The notes under the pieces were generated by a model, which was not told the origin of the DNA, searched no databases, and saw nothing but the letters and a program-made list of their open reading frames with translations. From Novosphingobium olei (GTDB lineage: Bacteria > Pseudomonadota > Alphaproteobacteria > Sphingomonadales > Sphingomonadaceae): a DNA stretch of 64,000 nt. The position numbers and the translations under genes were made by a program. Below, piece after piece: positions 8,650 through 17,507 of the stretch; position 1 is the stretch's first letter; every line of letters starts with the position of its first letter. The stretch spans positions 620,001 to 684,000 of the forward strand of contig NZ_JABBGM010000002.1 in NCBI RefSeq assembly GCF_012927405.1, given 5' to 3'.

Positions 8650-9780
8650 ATGGTTGCCCAAAAGTTAACGATTGCGGGTGCGATCACCAGTGTCGCAGCG
8701 GCTGGCGCCTCACCTTCCGCCCAAGGACAGGACTTCGCTCCCCGAACGATGGTGGTGCGGCCATCGAGCAAATTCGAACTAGCCAATCCGATCGTCGCAG
8801 CGGGTACGACGGCGCTCATCCTGCTTTTCGCTTGCGCCTTGCCGCTGGCCAGGCTGTCATTGCGACGGCGGGAGCTTGAGCGCCAGTTGCTCGAGGCTGA
8901 AGCGCGATATCGCCTGCTTGCCAACAGCACGAGCGAAGTGGTGTTGCGCGCCGATATGGACGGCACGGTGACCTATGCTTCGCCCGCGGCGGCCAGCATC
9001 GGCCTTTGGCGTGAAGGTGGCCCGATTGGCGCAAACCTGCTGGATCTTGTCGCCCCGGAACGACGCGGGGATCTAGGCGCGACGCTGGAGGGGGCTGTGT
9101 CCGGGCAGGGCGATGCGGTGTGGCAGGAATTCCATCTTGTCGGCGCGGAGGGCAGCGAGGGCTGGTTCGAAGTGCGCATCCAGCCGCTGGAAGACGCCGA
9201 CGGGACGACCCGGTCGGTAGTGGCGAACCTGCGCTCCATCGCCGAGCGCAAGCAACTGGAAGATCAGCTCTACGAAGCAGGGTTGACCGACGCCCAGACG
9301 GGCCTGTCCAATCGCCGCGCCTTCATCGCAATGCTCGAACATCATCTCGGTGAACAATCGGGTGGCTGCATCGCGCTGTTCGATCTCGATCATTTTCGCG
9401 CTCTCAACGATCGCCATGGCCACCTGGTGGGGGACAAGGTTCTGCTGCTGTTCGCCAATCTGCTGCGGTCACTGGTGCGCGGTGGGGATACCGTGGCGCG
9501 GATCGGCGGAGAAAAATTCGGCGTGCTGCTGCCGGGCGCCAGCACGGAGCAGGCGGAAACCGTCGTCGCCCGCGTACTCAGCTCGCTTTCGGGAACCACG
9601 CGGGCCGTCGACAACGTCATCGTGCGTGTGTCAGCAAGCGCGGGCGTCGCGCGTCTGGGTGGCACGGCGGACGAGGCGCTGCGATCGGCCGACCTTGCCC
9701 TGCAAGTGGCCAAGGCCAAGGGTCGCGACCGTCTGGAACTTGCGCCACGGCTGCGCATCGAGCGTCATTCGCGCTGGTAG
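8650..9780 (+). CDS. Membrane PAS-GGDEF protein with degenerate GGEKF motif
   Basis: A ~376-residue protein: an N-terminal hydrophobic/signal-like region, a transmembrane segment (ANPIVAAGTTALILLFACAL, ~residues 46-65), a PAS domain (~80-205, ending in a PAC-like RSIAERKQLEDQL), and a GGDEF domain (LTDAQTGLSNRRAF to the end). The active-site motif is GGEKF (residues 286-290), so the second acidic residue is Lys. An inhibitory-site motif R277-G-G-D280 stands exactly five residues upstream. Known biology: diguanylate cyclases need both acidic positions, while RxxD binds c-di-GMP. Inference: this is a c-di-GMP receptor or weak enzyme rather than a normal cyclase. The ATG at 8650 is preferred over an upstream TTG. 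Confidence 0.85.
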   Translation: MVAQKLTIAGAITSVAAAGASPSAQGQDFAPRTMVVRPSSKFELANPIVAAGTTALILLFACALPLARLSLRRRELERQLLEAEARYRLLANSTSEVVLRADMDGTVTYASPAAASIGLWREGGPIGANLLDLVAPERRGDLGATLEGAVSGQGDAVWQEFHLVGAEGSEGWFEVRIQPLEDADGTTRSVVANLRSIAERKQLEDQLYEAGLTDAQTGLSNRRAFIAMLEHHLGEQSGGCIALFDLDHFRALNDRHGHLVGDKVLLLFANLLRSLVRGGDTVARIGGEKFGVLLPGASTEQAETVVARVLSSLSGTTRAVDNVIVRVSASAGVARLGGTADEALRSADLALQVAKAKGRDRLELAPRLRIERHSRW

Positions 9781-9872
9781 GAGTCGTATCTGCGACGAAG
9801 TGCGGCGTTTCCCCGGCATTTCGACCGAAACATTGTTGAATCGGGCGAACTTATGTGATTCTGTGACAATCC

Positions 9873-10184
9873 ATGACGCGTCGTCGTTCCCATCTCCGGC
9901 TCCCTCGCGAAAGCCTGACCCAGACACTGGCGCTGGTGGCGCTGCTGCTGCTGGGCGCGGTCGGCATTGCGGGGCCGAGCGGACTGCTGGCATGGGGCGA
10001 GAACGCCAAGCTGCTCGATCAGCGGCAGAAGGAGCTGACGAAGCTTACGCTCGAGCGCGACCGGCTGAAGAACCGGCTCAGCCTGCTCGACCCGCGGCAT
10101 GCGGATCCCGATCTCGTCGGCGAACTGCTGCGTTCGGACCTGAACGTGGCGCACCCGGACGAACTGGTCATTCCGCGCCGGTAA
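9873..10184 (+). CDS. ftsB: FtsB/DivIC-family septum formation initiator
   Basis: 103 residues: a short basic cytoplasmic N-terminus, one transmembrane segment (LALVALLLLGAVGIAG), then a periplasmic coiled coil (LDQRQKELTKLTLERDRLKNRLSLL, heptad-like Leu spacing) ending in the DPDLVGELLRSDLNVAHPDE tail typical of the alphaproteobacterial family. FtsB joins FtsL and FtsQ in the divisome and helps activate septal peptidoglycan synthesis. The length matches the family. It is followed 127 nt later by the phospholipase D-like gene and is probably a single transcription unit. Confidence 0.88.
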   Translation: MTRRRSHLRLPRESLTQTLALVALLLLGAVGIAGPSGLLAWGENAKLLDQRQKELTKLTLERDRLKNRLSLLDPRHADPDLVGELLRSDLNVAHPDELVIPRR

Positions 10185-10311
10185 CGCGTTCTTCAAGGGA
10201 ACGCCGCGCCCCGCGCGCCGTTTGGCGCTCAAACAAGGGGCATGCGCAAATGATGGTTCAGCGAAGCTGCGTGACTGGCGGTTACAAGCGCCGCGTTGCA
10301 TAGTCGTGGTC

Positions 10312-11802
10312 GTGGAGAGGACAGATCAGGGCGACCTTGCAGCGCCAACCGCTTCGGTCTGGCGCTATGCGCGCGCATCGCGGGCCCATGTCGTCGTCGA
10401 TGCGGCCGACTATTTCGCACTGATGCGCGGTGCGATGCTGGCCGCGCGCCAGCGCATCCTCATGATCGGCTGGGATTTCGATACGCGCATCCTGATCGGT
10501 GACGGTCGGCGCTGGTGGAACCTGCCGCGCAAGCGCATTGCGCCCGCGCGGCTCGGTGCCTTCGTCGTCTGGCTGGCCAACCGGAACAAGCCGCTGGAAA
10601 TCAAGGTGCTGAAGTGGAACTTCGGCGCGCTGAAGGCTGTGTTCCGCGGGTCTATGATCGTCGACCTGCTGCGCTGGTGGAAGCATCCGCGCATAGGCTT
10701 CAAGCTCGACAGCGCGCATCCGCTGGGCTGCAGCCATCACCAGAAGATCGTGGTGATCGACGATCGCTTCGCCGTGTGCGGCGGTATCGACATGGCGGGC
10801 GATCGCTGGGACACCAGCGACCACATCGAAAACGACCCCCGCCGCCGCCGCCCTGGCGGAAAGCTCTACGGCCCGTGGCACGACTGCACGATGCTGCTCG
10901 AAGGCGAAGTGGCGAAGGTGCTTGGCAACTATGGCAGAACGCGCTGGGAGCAGGCAGGTGGACGCCCGATGCCCGCGTGCAAGCCGCAGGACGAGACGCC
11001 GTGGCCCGAGGATATCCACGCCGAATTCAACGATGTCGAGGTTGGCATCGCCCGGACTCGGTCGCAGTACGGCAACGCTGCCGAAGTGCGCGAGATCGAG
11101 GCTATGTTCGTCGAGCACATCGCGCGGGCCAAGCGCTTCATCTACGCGGAAAACCAGTACTTCGCCTCTCGCGTGGTGGCCGAGGCGATTGCCGAGCGTC
11201 TGGCGCGGCCCGACCCGCCCGAGATCGTGCTGGTGATGCCCGAAAGCAGCGATGGCTGGCTTGAACAGGCGGCGATGGACGGCGCGCGCATCCGCCTGTT
11301 CCGCGCGATCCGCGAGGCAGACCACGCCGGGCGATTCAGCATCTGGCACCCGTACAACGCGGCTGGCACGCCGATCTACGTGCATTCCAAGCTGACCATC
11401 GTCGATGACGAGATCCTTCGTGTCGGCTCTGCCAACATGAACAACCGCTCGATGGGGCTCGACAGCGAGTGCGATGTGTTCATCGACTGTGCCCGCCCCG
11501 GCAATCATCATTGCGGAGAGGCGATCATGCGCTTGCGCCTGCGCTTGCTTGCCGAACATTGCGGTTTGTCGAGCGACGCGGTAGCGGACCTTGTCGAACG
11601 GCACGGTTCGATGGCCGCCGCCATCGAGGCCGTGCCGGCAACGGGCAAGAGCTTGCGCCGCTTCATTCCGCGCGAATTGAGCGAGGCCGAAAAGGCGCTG
11701 GCCGATGCCGAGGTGCTCGATCCCGAGCGCCCGGAGGAAATGCTGGCGTTCTACCGACGCGGCGGCCTGTTCAAGAGCCGTATCCTGCGCCGGCCGCGTT
11801 GA
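10312..11802 (+). CDS. Phospholipase D-family protein
   Basis: About 496 residues with two complete HKD motifs: HHQKIVVIDDRFAVCGGID in the first half, and VHSKLTIVDDEILRVGSAN followed by NRSMG in the second. Paired HKD motifs form one active site that hydrolyses phosphodiesters or transfers phosphatidyl groups. No signal peptide or membrane anchor is obvious, unlike cardiolipin synthases, so a cytosolic or peripheral phospholipase D/transphosphatidylase is likely. The start is uncertain: GTG codons at 10306 and 10312, or a TTG at 10222, all fit the frame, and the conserved domain begins around VVVDAADYFALMRGAM. The C-terminal ~100 residues are helical and charged. Confidence 0.85.
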   Translation: MERTDQGDLAAPTASVWRYARASRAHVVVDAADYFALMRGAMLAARQRILMIGWDFDTRILIGDGRRWWNLPRKRIAPARLGAFVVWLANRNKPLEIKVLKWNFGALKAVFRGSMIVDLLRWWKHPRIGFKLDSAHPLGCSHHQKIVVIDDRFAVCGGIDMAGDRWDTSDHIENDPRRRRPGGKLYGPWHDCTMLLEGEVAKVLGNYGRTRWEQAGGRPMPACKPQDETPWPEDIHAEFNDVEVGIARTRSQYGNAAEVREIEAMFVEHIARAKRFIYAENQYFASRVVAEAIAERLARPDPPEIVLVMPESSDGWLEQAAMDGARIRLFRAIREADHAGRFSIWHPYNAAGTPIYVHSKLTIVDDEILRVGSANMNNRSMGLDSECDVFIDCARPGNHHCGEAIMRLRLRLLAEHCGLSSDAVADLVERHGSMAAAIEAVPATGKSLRRFIPRELSEAEKALADAEVLDPERPEEMLAFYRRGGLFKSRILRRPR

Positions 11803-11828
11803 GCGAAGAGAAGGCTTTGGGAGGCAAG

Positions 11829-12446
11829 ATGGCGCACGATCACCTGCACGATGAAGACGATGACGATCTGGCGCGCGGCAAGGAGCCCGTTCCGCATGAC
11901 GTGCAGGAGGCTATCCGCACCCTGATCCGCTGGTCTGGCGACGACCCCGCCCGCGAAGGCCTGCTCGATACACCCAAGCGCGTGGCCCGCGCATGGAAGG
12001 AATACTGCCAGGGCTATGGCGAGGACCCTTCGGCGCATCTAGCGCGTCAGTTCGAGGAAGTCGGCGGCTATAACGAGCTGGTCCTTCTGAAGGACATCCC
12101 GTTCCAGTCGCATTGCGAACATCACATGGCGCCGATCGTGGGCAAGGCGGCCATTGCCTACCTGCCCCGGCACAAGGTTGTCGGCATTTCCAAGCTGGCG
12201 CGCGTGCTGCACGCCTATGCCCGCCGTCTGCAGATTCAGGAACGGCTGACCAGCGAAGTCGCGCAGTGCATCTGGGATGCCCTCAAGCCACACGGCGTCG
12301 CCGTGGTGATCGAGGCGCAGCACGGGTGCATGACCGGTCGCGGTGTGCGCACGCCCGGCGTCGGCATGGTCACCAGCCGGCTGATCGGCACGTTCCTCGA
12401 AGACAATCGCAGCCGCAAGGAAGTGCTCAGCCTGATGGGCTACTGA
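11829..12446 (+). CDS. folE: GTP cyclohydrolase I
   Basis: 205 residues. FolE converts GTP to 7,8-dihydroneopterin triphosphate, the first step of folate (and biopterin) synthesis, as a homodecamer in the cytosol. Seen: the zinc ligands in the SHCEHHMAPI motif, the GISKLAR and RLQIQERLTSEVA motifs, and the third ligand in the HGCMTGRGV motif. The length is normal. An acidic, His-rich N-terminus (HDHLHDEDDDD) is unusual but is a disordered extension. The ATG at 11829 follows a GGGAGG at 11819-11824. The next gene starts 1 nt after its stop. Confidence 0.95.
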   Translation: MAHDHLHDEDDDDLARGKEPVPHDVQEAIRTLIRWSGDDPAREGLLDTPKRVARAWKEYCQGYGEDPSAHLARQFEEVGGYNELVLLKDIPFQSHCEHHMAPIVGKAAIAYLPRHKVVGISKLARVLHAYARRLQIQERLTSEVAQCIWDALKPHGVAVVIEAQHGCMTGRGVRTPGVGMVTSRLIGTFLEDNRSRKEVLSLMGY

Positions 12447-12447
12447 C

Positions 12448-12876
12448 ATGGCCGCCCCGGTTCCGGTCATGGAGATGGATGCGCTGCAGCAACTCCTGCT
12501 CGGCGCTTTCCCGGTCGAGGTGCACGGCCGGCTCGGCCGCGTGGTGGATTTGGTGCCCGGACGCGTGCGGATGCGGCTCGATCCTGGGCCTGAAAGCCTG
12601 CGTCCGGGTAACCTCGTGTCCGGACCCACGCAGATGGGGCTGGTCGACGTTGCGGCCTATGCCGTCGTCCTTGCGCATATCGGGCCGCAGCCGATGGCCG
12701 TGACGAGCAGCCTCACCATCAACTTCCTGCGGGGCGCCACGCTTGCCCCGGTTTTTGCCGATGCCGCGCTGCTGAAACTGGGACGCAGGCTGGCGACGAT
12801 CGACGTGCGCCTCTGGCAGCACGATGCACATACGCTCGTCGCGCAGGCAACCGCGATCTACGCGCTACCAGCCTGA
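12448..12876 (+). CDS. PaaI-type hotdog-fold thioesterase
   Basis: 142 residues of the hotdog fold. Seen: GNLVSGPTQMGLVDVAAYAVVLAHIG, the helix-and-strand block where PaaI-family enzymes carry their catalytic acidic residue (here Asp in GLVDVAAY), then AVTSSLTINFLRGATLAP, the central strand pair typical of acyl-CoA thioesterases, and an outer strand TLVAQATAIYALP. It probably hydrolyses acyl- or aryl-CoA. The ATG lies 1 nt after the folE stop, so it is co-transcribed with folE, but no functional link to folate is evident. Confidence 0.82.
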   Translation: MAAPVPVMEMDALQQLLLGAFPVEVHGRLGRVVDLVPGRVRMRLDPGPESLRPGNLVSGPTQMGLVDVAAYAVVLAHIGPQPMAVTSSLTINFLRGATLAPVFADAALLKLGRRLATIDVRLWQHDAHTLVAQATAIYALPA

Positions 12877-12978
12877 CCGTGTCGAAATAAAATAAAACAG
12901 CGCAGGCATTTGGCGGACACTCCTGCCGACCATTCCCTGTTCCGACTGAAGGCCTGCAACGGCTTGGGAAGGAGCAGA

Positions 12979-13452
12979 ATGATGAAGGCAGCCGCAAGCA
13001 TTACCCTCGTTTCCGTGACCGCAGGGATCGCAGTCGCCACCCCGGCCAGCGCGGCTGAGCCCGTCGTGCATGAACGCGTGATAGAACACGCCTCGGGCGC
13101 CGTACCGACCACTTGGGTTGGAACGCCCGTCGTCACCGCGCGTCAGGTCGGATCACCGGGGGCGGCGGGGCGGCCGGCAAGCCTTCGCTGCATCTGGCGG
13201 GTCGATCTAGAAATCGTGCGGACAGCGCGGATGACGTCGGGAACGTCGCTCAACTCGACCGTCCGATCGGCGAACGTGTTCCAGACCGTGCGACCCGGAT
13301 GGTGTGCCAGCGAGAGGAGTGCCTTCGCCGGGAAGGCCGCTGCGCGCGACGGCGCGTTGCAGGCCCGCTTGCGCGATCACGCAACGCAGGACACGAAGGC
13401 GGTGATGGCGCAGGCCGATGCAATGGTTCGCGCCACTTCCGCAACAGGATGA
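12979..13452 (+). CDS. Exported hypothetical protein
   Basis: 157 residues, not recognised. The start is set by a strong GGGAAGGAG about 5 nt before the ATG. An N-terminal signal peptide is clear (SITLVSVTAGIAVATPASAA, cleavage expected after ASA-A). The mature part has two cysteines (RCIWRV and GWCASE) that could form a disulfide, and a C-terminal helix rich in Ala, Arg, Gln and Asp. It lies 4 nt upstream of the TorF-like porin and is almost certainly co-transcribed with it, suggesting an envelope role. No function is proposed. Confidence 0.7.
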   Translation: MMKAAASITLVSVTAGIAVATPASAAEPVVHERVIEHASGAVPTTWVGTPVVTARQVGSPGAAGRPASLRCIWRVDLEIVRTARMTSGTSLNSTVRSANVFQTVRPGWCASERSAFAGKAAARDGALQARLRDHATQDTKAVMAQADAMVRATSATG

Positions 13453-13456
13453 TCCA

Positions 13457-14200
13457 ATGAAACACGCCTCCGCCATCGCCCTTTCCCTGCTCGCGCTCGG
13501 CAGCGCGCTACCTGCCCATGCGCAAGTGGCGCTCAGCGGCGGCATCGAAGCCGCCACCGACGAAGTGCGGCGGGGGATCGGCTGGAGCGATGGCGAGATC
13601 ACCGGATCGGTCGACGGCAAAGCCGAGATCAGCGGCTTCGACGCTTCTGCCCGCATTGTCGCCCTGCGCGGATCGGATCGCCACGGCGGCGCGGATGCCG
13701 TGGGCGATCTTGAGCTTGGCAAGCAGTTCGACGCGGGCGGGTTTTCCTTGCGCGGCTCGGTGATCGGCCATGTGTTCACCGGGGCCGACCGGCGCATGGA
13801 CTATGTCGAACTGGCGCTTGGCACCCGCTATTCGATCGGACCGATCGACCTCGGGGCCGGCGCCGTGTTTGCGCCGAGCCAGGCGGCGATCGGTGGACAG
13901 AACCTCTATCTGCATGCCGATGCGCGTGCGGGTCTGCCCGCATTTCCGGTCAGCTTGTCGGCAGGTCTTGGCTACACCACGGGTAGTGGCAGCTCGCCCC
14001 GTGCCGCCCGGTTGAGACCCGGTGGTGACTACGCCGATTGGCGCGTCGGGCTGGAATACACGCAGTTTCCGTTCACCGTGGGGGTTGATTACGTCGGCAA
14101 TGACATCAACCGCACCAAGGCGGAAAGCGATCCGTCACCCTATGCCGACGGCCGCCACGTCGGTGACAAGGTGGTCGCGCGCATCCGGTTCGGCTTCTGA
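13457..14200 (+). CDS. TorF-family putative outer-membrane porin
   Basis: About 247 residues with a signal peptide (SAIALSLLALGSALPAHAQ) and a series of short amphipathic strands ending in an aromatic residue (VVARIRFGF). The N-terminal VALSGGIEAATDEVRRGIGWSDG matches the start of the gcw_chp/TorF family of small beta-barrels, which usually begin with a strand ending in YRFRGISQ/S. The start ATG follows AGGA at 13447-13450. The family is named putative porin and no substrate is known. It pairs with the exported hypothetical protein just upstream. Confidence 0.75.
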   Translation: MKHASAIALSLLALGSALPAHAQVALSGGIEAATDEVRRGIGWSDGEITGSVDGKAEISGFDASARIVALRGSDRHGGADAVGDLELGKQFDAGGFSLRGSVIGHVFTGADRRMDYVELALGTRYSIGPIDLGAGAVFAPSQAAIGGQNLYLHADARAGLPAFPVSLSAGLGYTTGSGSSPRAARLRPGGDYADWRVGLEYTQFPFTVGVDYVGNDINRTKAESDPSPYADGRHVGDKVVARIRFGF

Positions 14201-14280
14201 CGTCTCCTTTTTAGCACCCCGATTGACAGCGGGCAGGCCAAACCTGAATCTGGCGCTCCGTGGTTGACCGGGGACCCGTG

Positions 14281-15186
14281 ATGCAGCGAATGTCCAGTCC
14301 ATCTCTCGCGAGCGCGATCGCGGCATGCCTGATGGCAATCGGCGGGGCGCCGGCGATGGCGGGCCCGCCGCCCGCAAGCCTTCCGGCCTCGATCTACACC
14401 GATCCGGCACCCGACCCGACCAATCCAGCGCGCATGGTTGTGCTGCACATCCGGTCGGGCGGGGTCGAGATCAACGGCGTTGCCTACCTTGCATCGGGTG
14501 CGGGGCCGCATCCCACGGTCATTGTCTGTCACGGTCTTCCCGGCAACGAAAAGAACCTCGATCTGGCGCAGGCCCTGCGGCGGCAGGGCTGGAATGCCAT
14601 CACCTTCAATTATCGCGGATCTTGGGGAAGCCCGGGCGCTTTCCAGTTCGCCCAGAACCTCGAAGATGCGCGCGCTGTGTTCGCCTTCGTCCGCGACCCG
14701 GCCAATGCTGCCCGCCTCGGTGTCGATCCCGATCGCGTGGCGATGGTCGGCCACAGCATGGGCGGCTGGGTCACGGCGATGACCGGCGCGGCGGAACCTG
14801 CACTCAAGGGGCTGGTCCTGATCTCGGCCGGCGATTTCGGCCTTGTCGGCAAGTCATCGCGCGACGACAGGGTGAAGCTGATGGCCGACAACAGCGAAAC
14901 GCTCGCCGGCACCGATCCCGAGATGATGGCCGATGAACTGGCCGCGCACGCCGGCGAATGGGATTACGCGATCAAGGCCGATGCGTTGAAAGCAACACCG
15001 CTGCTGGTGCTGACGTCGGACGACGGCCTTGCCTCCCATGGCGACGTGCTGGTCGAGGCGGTGCGCAAGGCGGGCGGGCGAAAGGTCGTGACGGCCCACG
15101 TTCCGACCGATCATTCCTGGTCCGACCGCCGGATCGAGCTCGAGGCGCGGGTCATCCGCTTCCTCGAGCCGATCCTCGATCGCTAG
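14281..15186 (+). CDS. Exported alpha/beta hydrolase
   Basis: About 301 residues. An N-terminal signal peptide (ASAIAACLMAIGGAPAMAG) leads into an alpha/beta-hydrolase fold: oxyanion-hole region VIVCHGLPGNEKN, nucleophile elbow MVGHSMGGWV (Ser in GHSMG), acid in LLVLTSDDGLAS, and His in VPTDHSWSDRR. This is a complete catalytic triad. It resembles the dienelactone hydrolase/acyl-peptide hydrolase type of esterase or peptidase and would act in the periplasm. An in-frame GTG at 14260 is an alternative start. It is convergent with the carboxypeptidase gene, with only 7 nt between stops. Confidence 0.82.
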   Translation: MQRMSSPSLASAIAACLMAIGGAPAMAGPPPASLPASIYTDPAPDPTNPARMVVLHIRSGGVEINGVAYLASGAGPHPTVIVCHGLPGNEKNLDLAQALRRQGWNAITFNYRGSWGSPGAFQFAQNLEDARAVFAFVRDPANAARLGVDPDRVAMVGHSMGGWVTAMTGAAEPALKGLVLISAGDFGLVGKSSRDDRVKLMADNSETLAGTDPEMMADELAAHAGEWDYAIKADALKATPLLVLTSDDGLASHGDVLVEAVRKAGGRKVVTAHVPTDHSWSDRRIELEARVIRFLEPILDR

Positions 15187-15193
15187 CCGATTG

Positions 15194-16768
15194 TCACCGG
15201 CGCGTTGTCTGATCGTACCATGCGGCAACGTCGTCGTGCATGTGCGTCAGTTCGCGTGGATTGAGATAGACCATGTGTCCGCTCTCGTAATAGCGGAAGC
15301 TGATGTTCTTTCTGAGCTCCGGCGTCAGGCCCATGTGCGCGACGTCGTACTCGGTGGAGTAGAACGGGGTTGCGGCGTCGAAGTAGCCGTTGAGGAACAG
15401 TACCTTCAGATCGGGATTGACCCGCATCGTAGAGGCGAGGTCGACGGCCGTGTTGGGCGAGGGCTGGGGGTAGCGATCACCCGGTGCGCGGTGCTTCCAG
15501 TCCCAGTCGAACGAGCCGTCCCGAGCCGATAGCTTGTACGGCATATCTGACTTGTAACCAAGCACTTGTGACGCGTAATTACGGAATCCTGCGAAGTAGG
15601 CGCCCGTGATGGCGGTGCTTGCAGGATCGTCCTCAGGGCTGTCGGCATTGGCGTCCGCTACGTTGAGCAGGTAGCGCGTATCGAGCCGGCCGGTGGCGAC
15701 GCCCCGGTCGCGCAGCAGTTCGGTCTGGAAGTGGCCCAGGCTGATCCTCAGGTTGGATCTGAGGATATAATCCTCGGACAGCCCGGTATAGGCCGCCATC
15801 TGCCGAGCCACGGCACGCTTTTCCTCGTCCGGCACGGCATCGCCCTTGGCCAGCGCCGCGGCATATGGGCCTGCGACGAAGGCGCGCACCTCGGCCAGAA
15901 ACTGTTCGAGATTGGCCGGACGGTTGGGCACGCGGTTATGGTACCAAGCGGTCGCGGCATATGTCGGGAACAGGATCTGGTAGTTCTGGTCGTATCCCGG
16001 CTGGCGGACGCCATAGTTCAGGATCGTCGACAGCAGCACGATTCCGTCCACGCTCATGCCGCGCTCTTCAAGCAGGGCGCCCACGGCACCCGATCGCAAG
16101 GTGCCATAGCTTTCGCCGAACAGCACCTTGGGGCTGTCCCAGCGGTTGTACTTGTCGACATAACGCATGATGCCGCGGGCAAAGGCATCGGCATCTTGGT
16201 CCACACCCCAGAAATCCTTGCCGGTCTTGTCGCCCAGCGGCCGTGACCAGCCCGCACCGATCGCGTCGATGAAGACGAGGTCGGTCTTGTCGATCAGCGA
16301 ATCCGGGTTGGGGCGGACGGCGTAGTCGCGCGGAGCGACGTACACCGGGTCGTTGGTCGCAACCCGGACAGGGGCGAAGCTGCCCATGTGCAGCCAGACC
16401 GTGGGCGAACCGGGCCCGCCGTTGTAGAAGAACGTGACCGGCCGGTTGCCGCCGCCATCGCGGGTATAAGCGGTGTAGAACATCGATGCGACCGGCTTGC
16501 CGTCGTCATCGCGGATCGTCAGCGTCCCGGCCGTCGCGGTGTAGCCGATCTTCGCGCCGCGCACCGTCACGCTGCCCTTGCTGGTGCTGGCCAGTTCCTC
16601 CACCGGCGGGCGGACCCAGGCCTTCTCGACGTCGGCCTTCAGCGCCTCGGCGCGGGTCTTGGCGTCGGACTTGGTGTCCGATGGCTTTTCCTGGGCAAGG
16701 GCGGGGGTCAGCAGGGAAGGGGTGAGGGCAGTGGCGGCAAGCGCTGCTGCGGCAAGCAAAGATCGCAT
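15194..16768 (-). CDS. Exported S10-family serine carboxypeptidase-like peptidase
   Basis: About 524 residues with a signal peptide (LLAAAALAATALTPSLLTPALAQ). It belongs to the bacterial S10 peptidase group. Seen: TFFYNGGPGSPTVWLHMGSF (oxyanion region), the nucleophile motif LFGESYGTLR, Asp in LFLNGYFDAATPF, and His in YYESGHMVYLN. All triad residues are present. It removes C-terminal residues from peptides in the periplasm. The ATG at 16768 is preferred to the GTG just before it. Family members of this size are common in sphingomonads and xanthomonads. Confidence 0.88.
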   Translation of the reverse strand: MRSLLAAAALAATALTPSLLTPALAQEKPSDTKSDAKTRAEALKADVEKAWVRPPVEELASTSKGSVTVRGAKIGYTATAGTLTIRDDDGKPVASMFYTAYTRDGGGNRPVTFFYNGGPGSPTVWLHMGSFAPVRVATNDPVYVAPRDYAVRPNPDSLIDKTDLVFIDAIGAGWSRPLGDKTGKDFWGVDQDADAFARGIMRYVDKYNRWDSPKVLFGESYGTLRSGAVGALLEERGMSVDGIVLLSTILNYGVRQPGYDQNYQILFPTYAATAWYHNRVPNRPANLEQFLAEVRAFVAGPYAAALAKGDAVPDEEKRAVARQMAAYTGLSEDYILRSNLRISLGHFQTELLRDRGVATGRLDTRYLLNVADANADSPEDDPASTAITGAYFAGFRNYASQVLGYKSDMPYKLSARDGSFDWDWKHRAPGDRYPQPSPNTAVDLASTMRVNPDLKVLFLNGYFDAATPFYSTEYDVAHMGLTPELRKNISFRYYESGHMVYLNPRELTHMHDDVAAWYDQTTRR

Positions 16769-16870
16769 CACAGGTCCTTGATATGTTTATCAAAGTTCCA
16801 GCCATGACGGGCTGGTCATGGTGCGATGCTTGGCTTCGGCGGGTTACAATTGCAACCGCCTTCTAAAGTT

Positions 16871-16904
16871 TGCGGTGGGGACGGGCGGTCTCGCCCCCAC
16901 CGCA
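16871..16904 (-). terminator. Likely terminator of the peroxiredoxin gene
   Basis: The inverted repeat TGCGGTGGGG (16871-16880) and CCCCACCGCA (16895-16904) lies just downstream of the minus-strand peroxiredoxin stop and upstream of the carboxypeptidase start. It is a strong stem with a modest AAACTTTA tail on the minus strand. It fits a rho-independent terminator separating the two minus-strand genes. Confidence 0.5.
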
Positions 16905-16922
16905 CAACTTGTCAGGGCTGCG

Positions 16923-17408
16923 TCAGAGCTGTTCGAGCATGTGCTCGGCCGAGGAGACCTTGAAGTCGCCCGGAGCTTCGACGTTCAGCTGTTCGACAAC
17001 ACCGTCGTTGACGATCATCGAGAAGCGCTGGCCGCGGGTGCCCAGGCCAAAGCCCGAACCGTCCATGGTCAGGCCCACGGCCTTGGCAAAATCGCCGTTG
17101 CCGTCGGCCAGCATGGTAACGTCGGCCGAACCCGAAGCAGCGCCCCAGGCCTTCATCACGAACGGATCGTTGACGGCGGTGCAGGCGATCTCGTCGATGC
17201 CCTTGGCCTTGAGATCGGCGGCCTTGTCGACGAAGCCGGGCAGGTGCTTGGCCGAGCAGGTGGGGGTGAAGGCGCCGGGCACCGAGAACAGGGCGACGCG
17301 CTTGCCGGCGAAGTATTCGGCGCTCTGCACCGCTTCCGGGCCTTCCTGCGTGGCCTTGACCAGCTTCACGTCGGGCAGCTTGTCTCCAACCGAAATCGTC
17401 ATCCCCAT
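16923..17408 (-). CDS. Peroxiredoxin (Prx5/AhpE-like redoxin)
   Basis: 161 residues of the Prx5 type. It reduces hydrogen peroxide and organic hydroperoxides, using glutathione or thioredoxin. Seen: SVPGAFTPTCSAKHLPGF with the peroxidatic Cys in the PxxxTxxC motif, then a TVNDPF-like TAVNDPFVMKAWG and a late RFSMIVNDGVVEQLNVE strand. No resolving Cys is obvious near the C-terminus, so a 1-Cys or atypical mechanism is likely. The start at 17408 (MGMTISVG) follows GGAAAGGAAA. It is divergent from ahcY. Confidence 0.92.
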   Translation of the reverse strand: MGMTISVGDKLPDVKLVKATQEGPEAVQSAEYFAGKRVALFSVPGAFTPTCSAKHLPGFVDKAADLKAKGIDEIACTAVNDPFVMKAWGAASGSADVTMLADGNGDFAKAVGLTMDGSGFGLGTRGQRFSMIVNDGVVEQLNVEAPGDFKVSSAEHMLEQL

Positions 17409-17507
17409 TTTTCCTTTCCTGTCGAACTTTGCCAAGTTCGCGTGTGTGAGCGATGTGGATATAGGCCGGGGTTGTGACAGCGCAACTGCGTGGTCAGCGT
17501 GAAGGAA

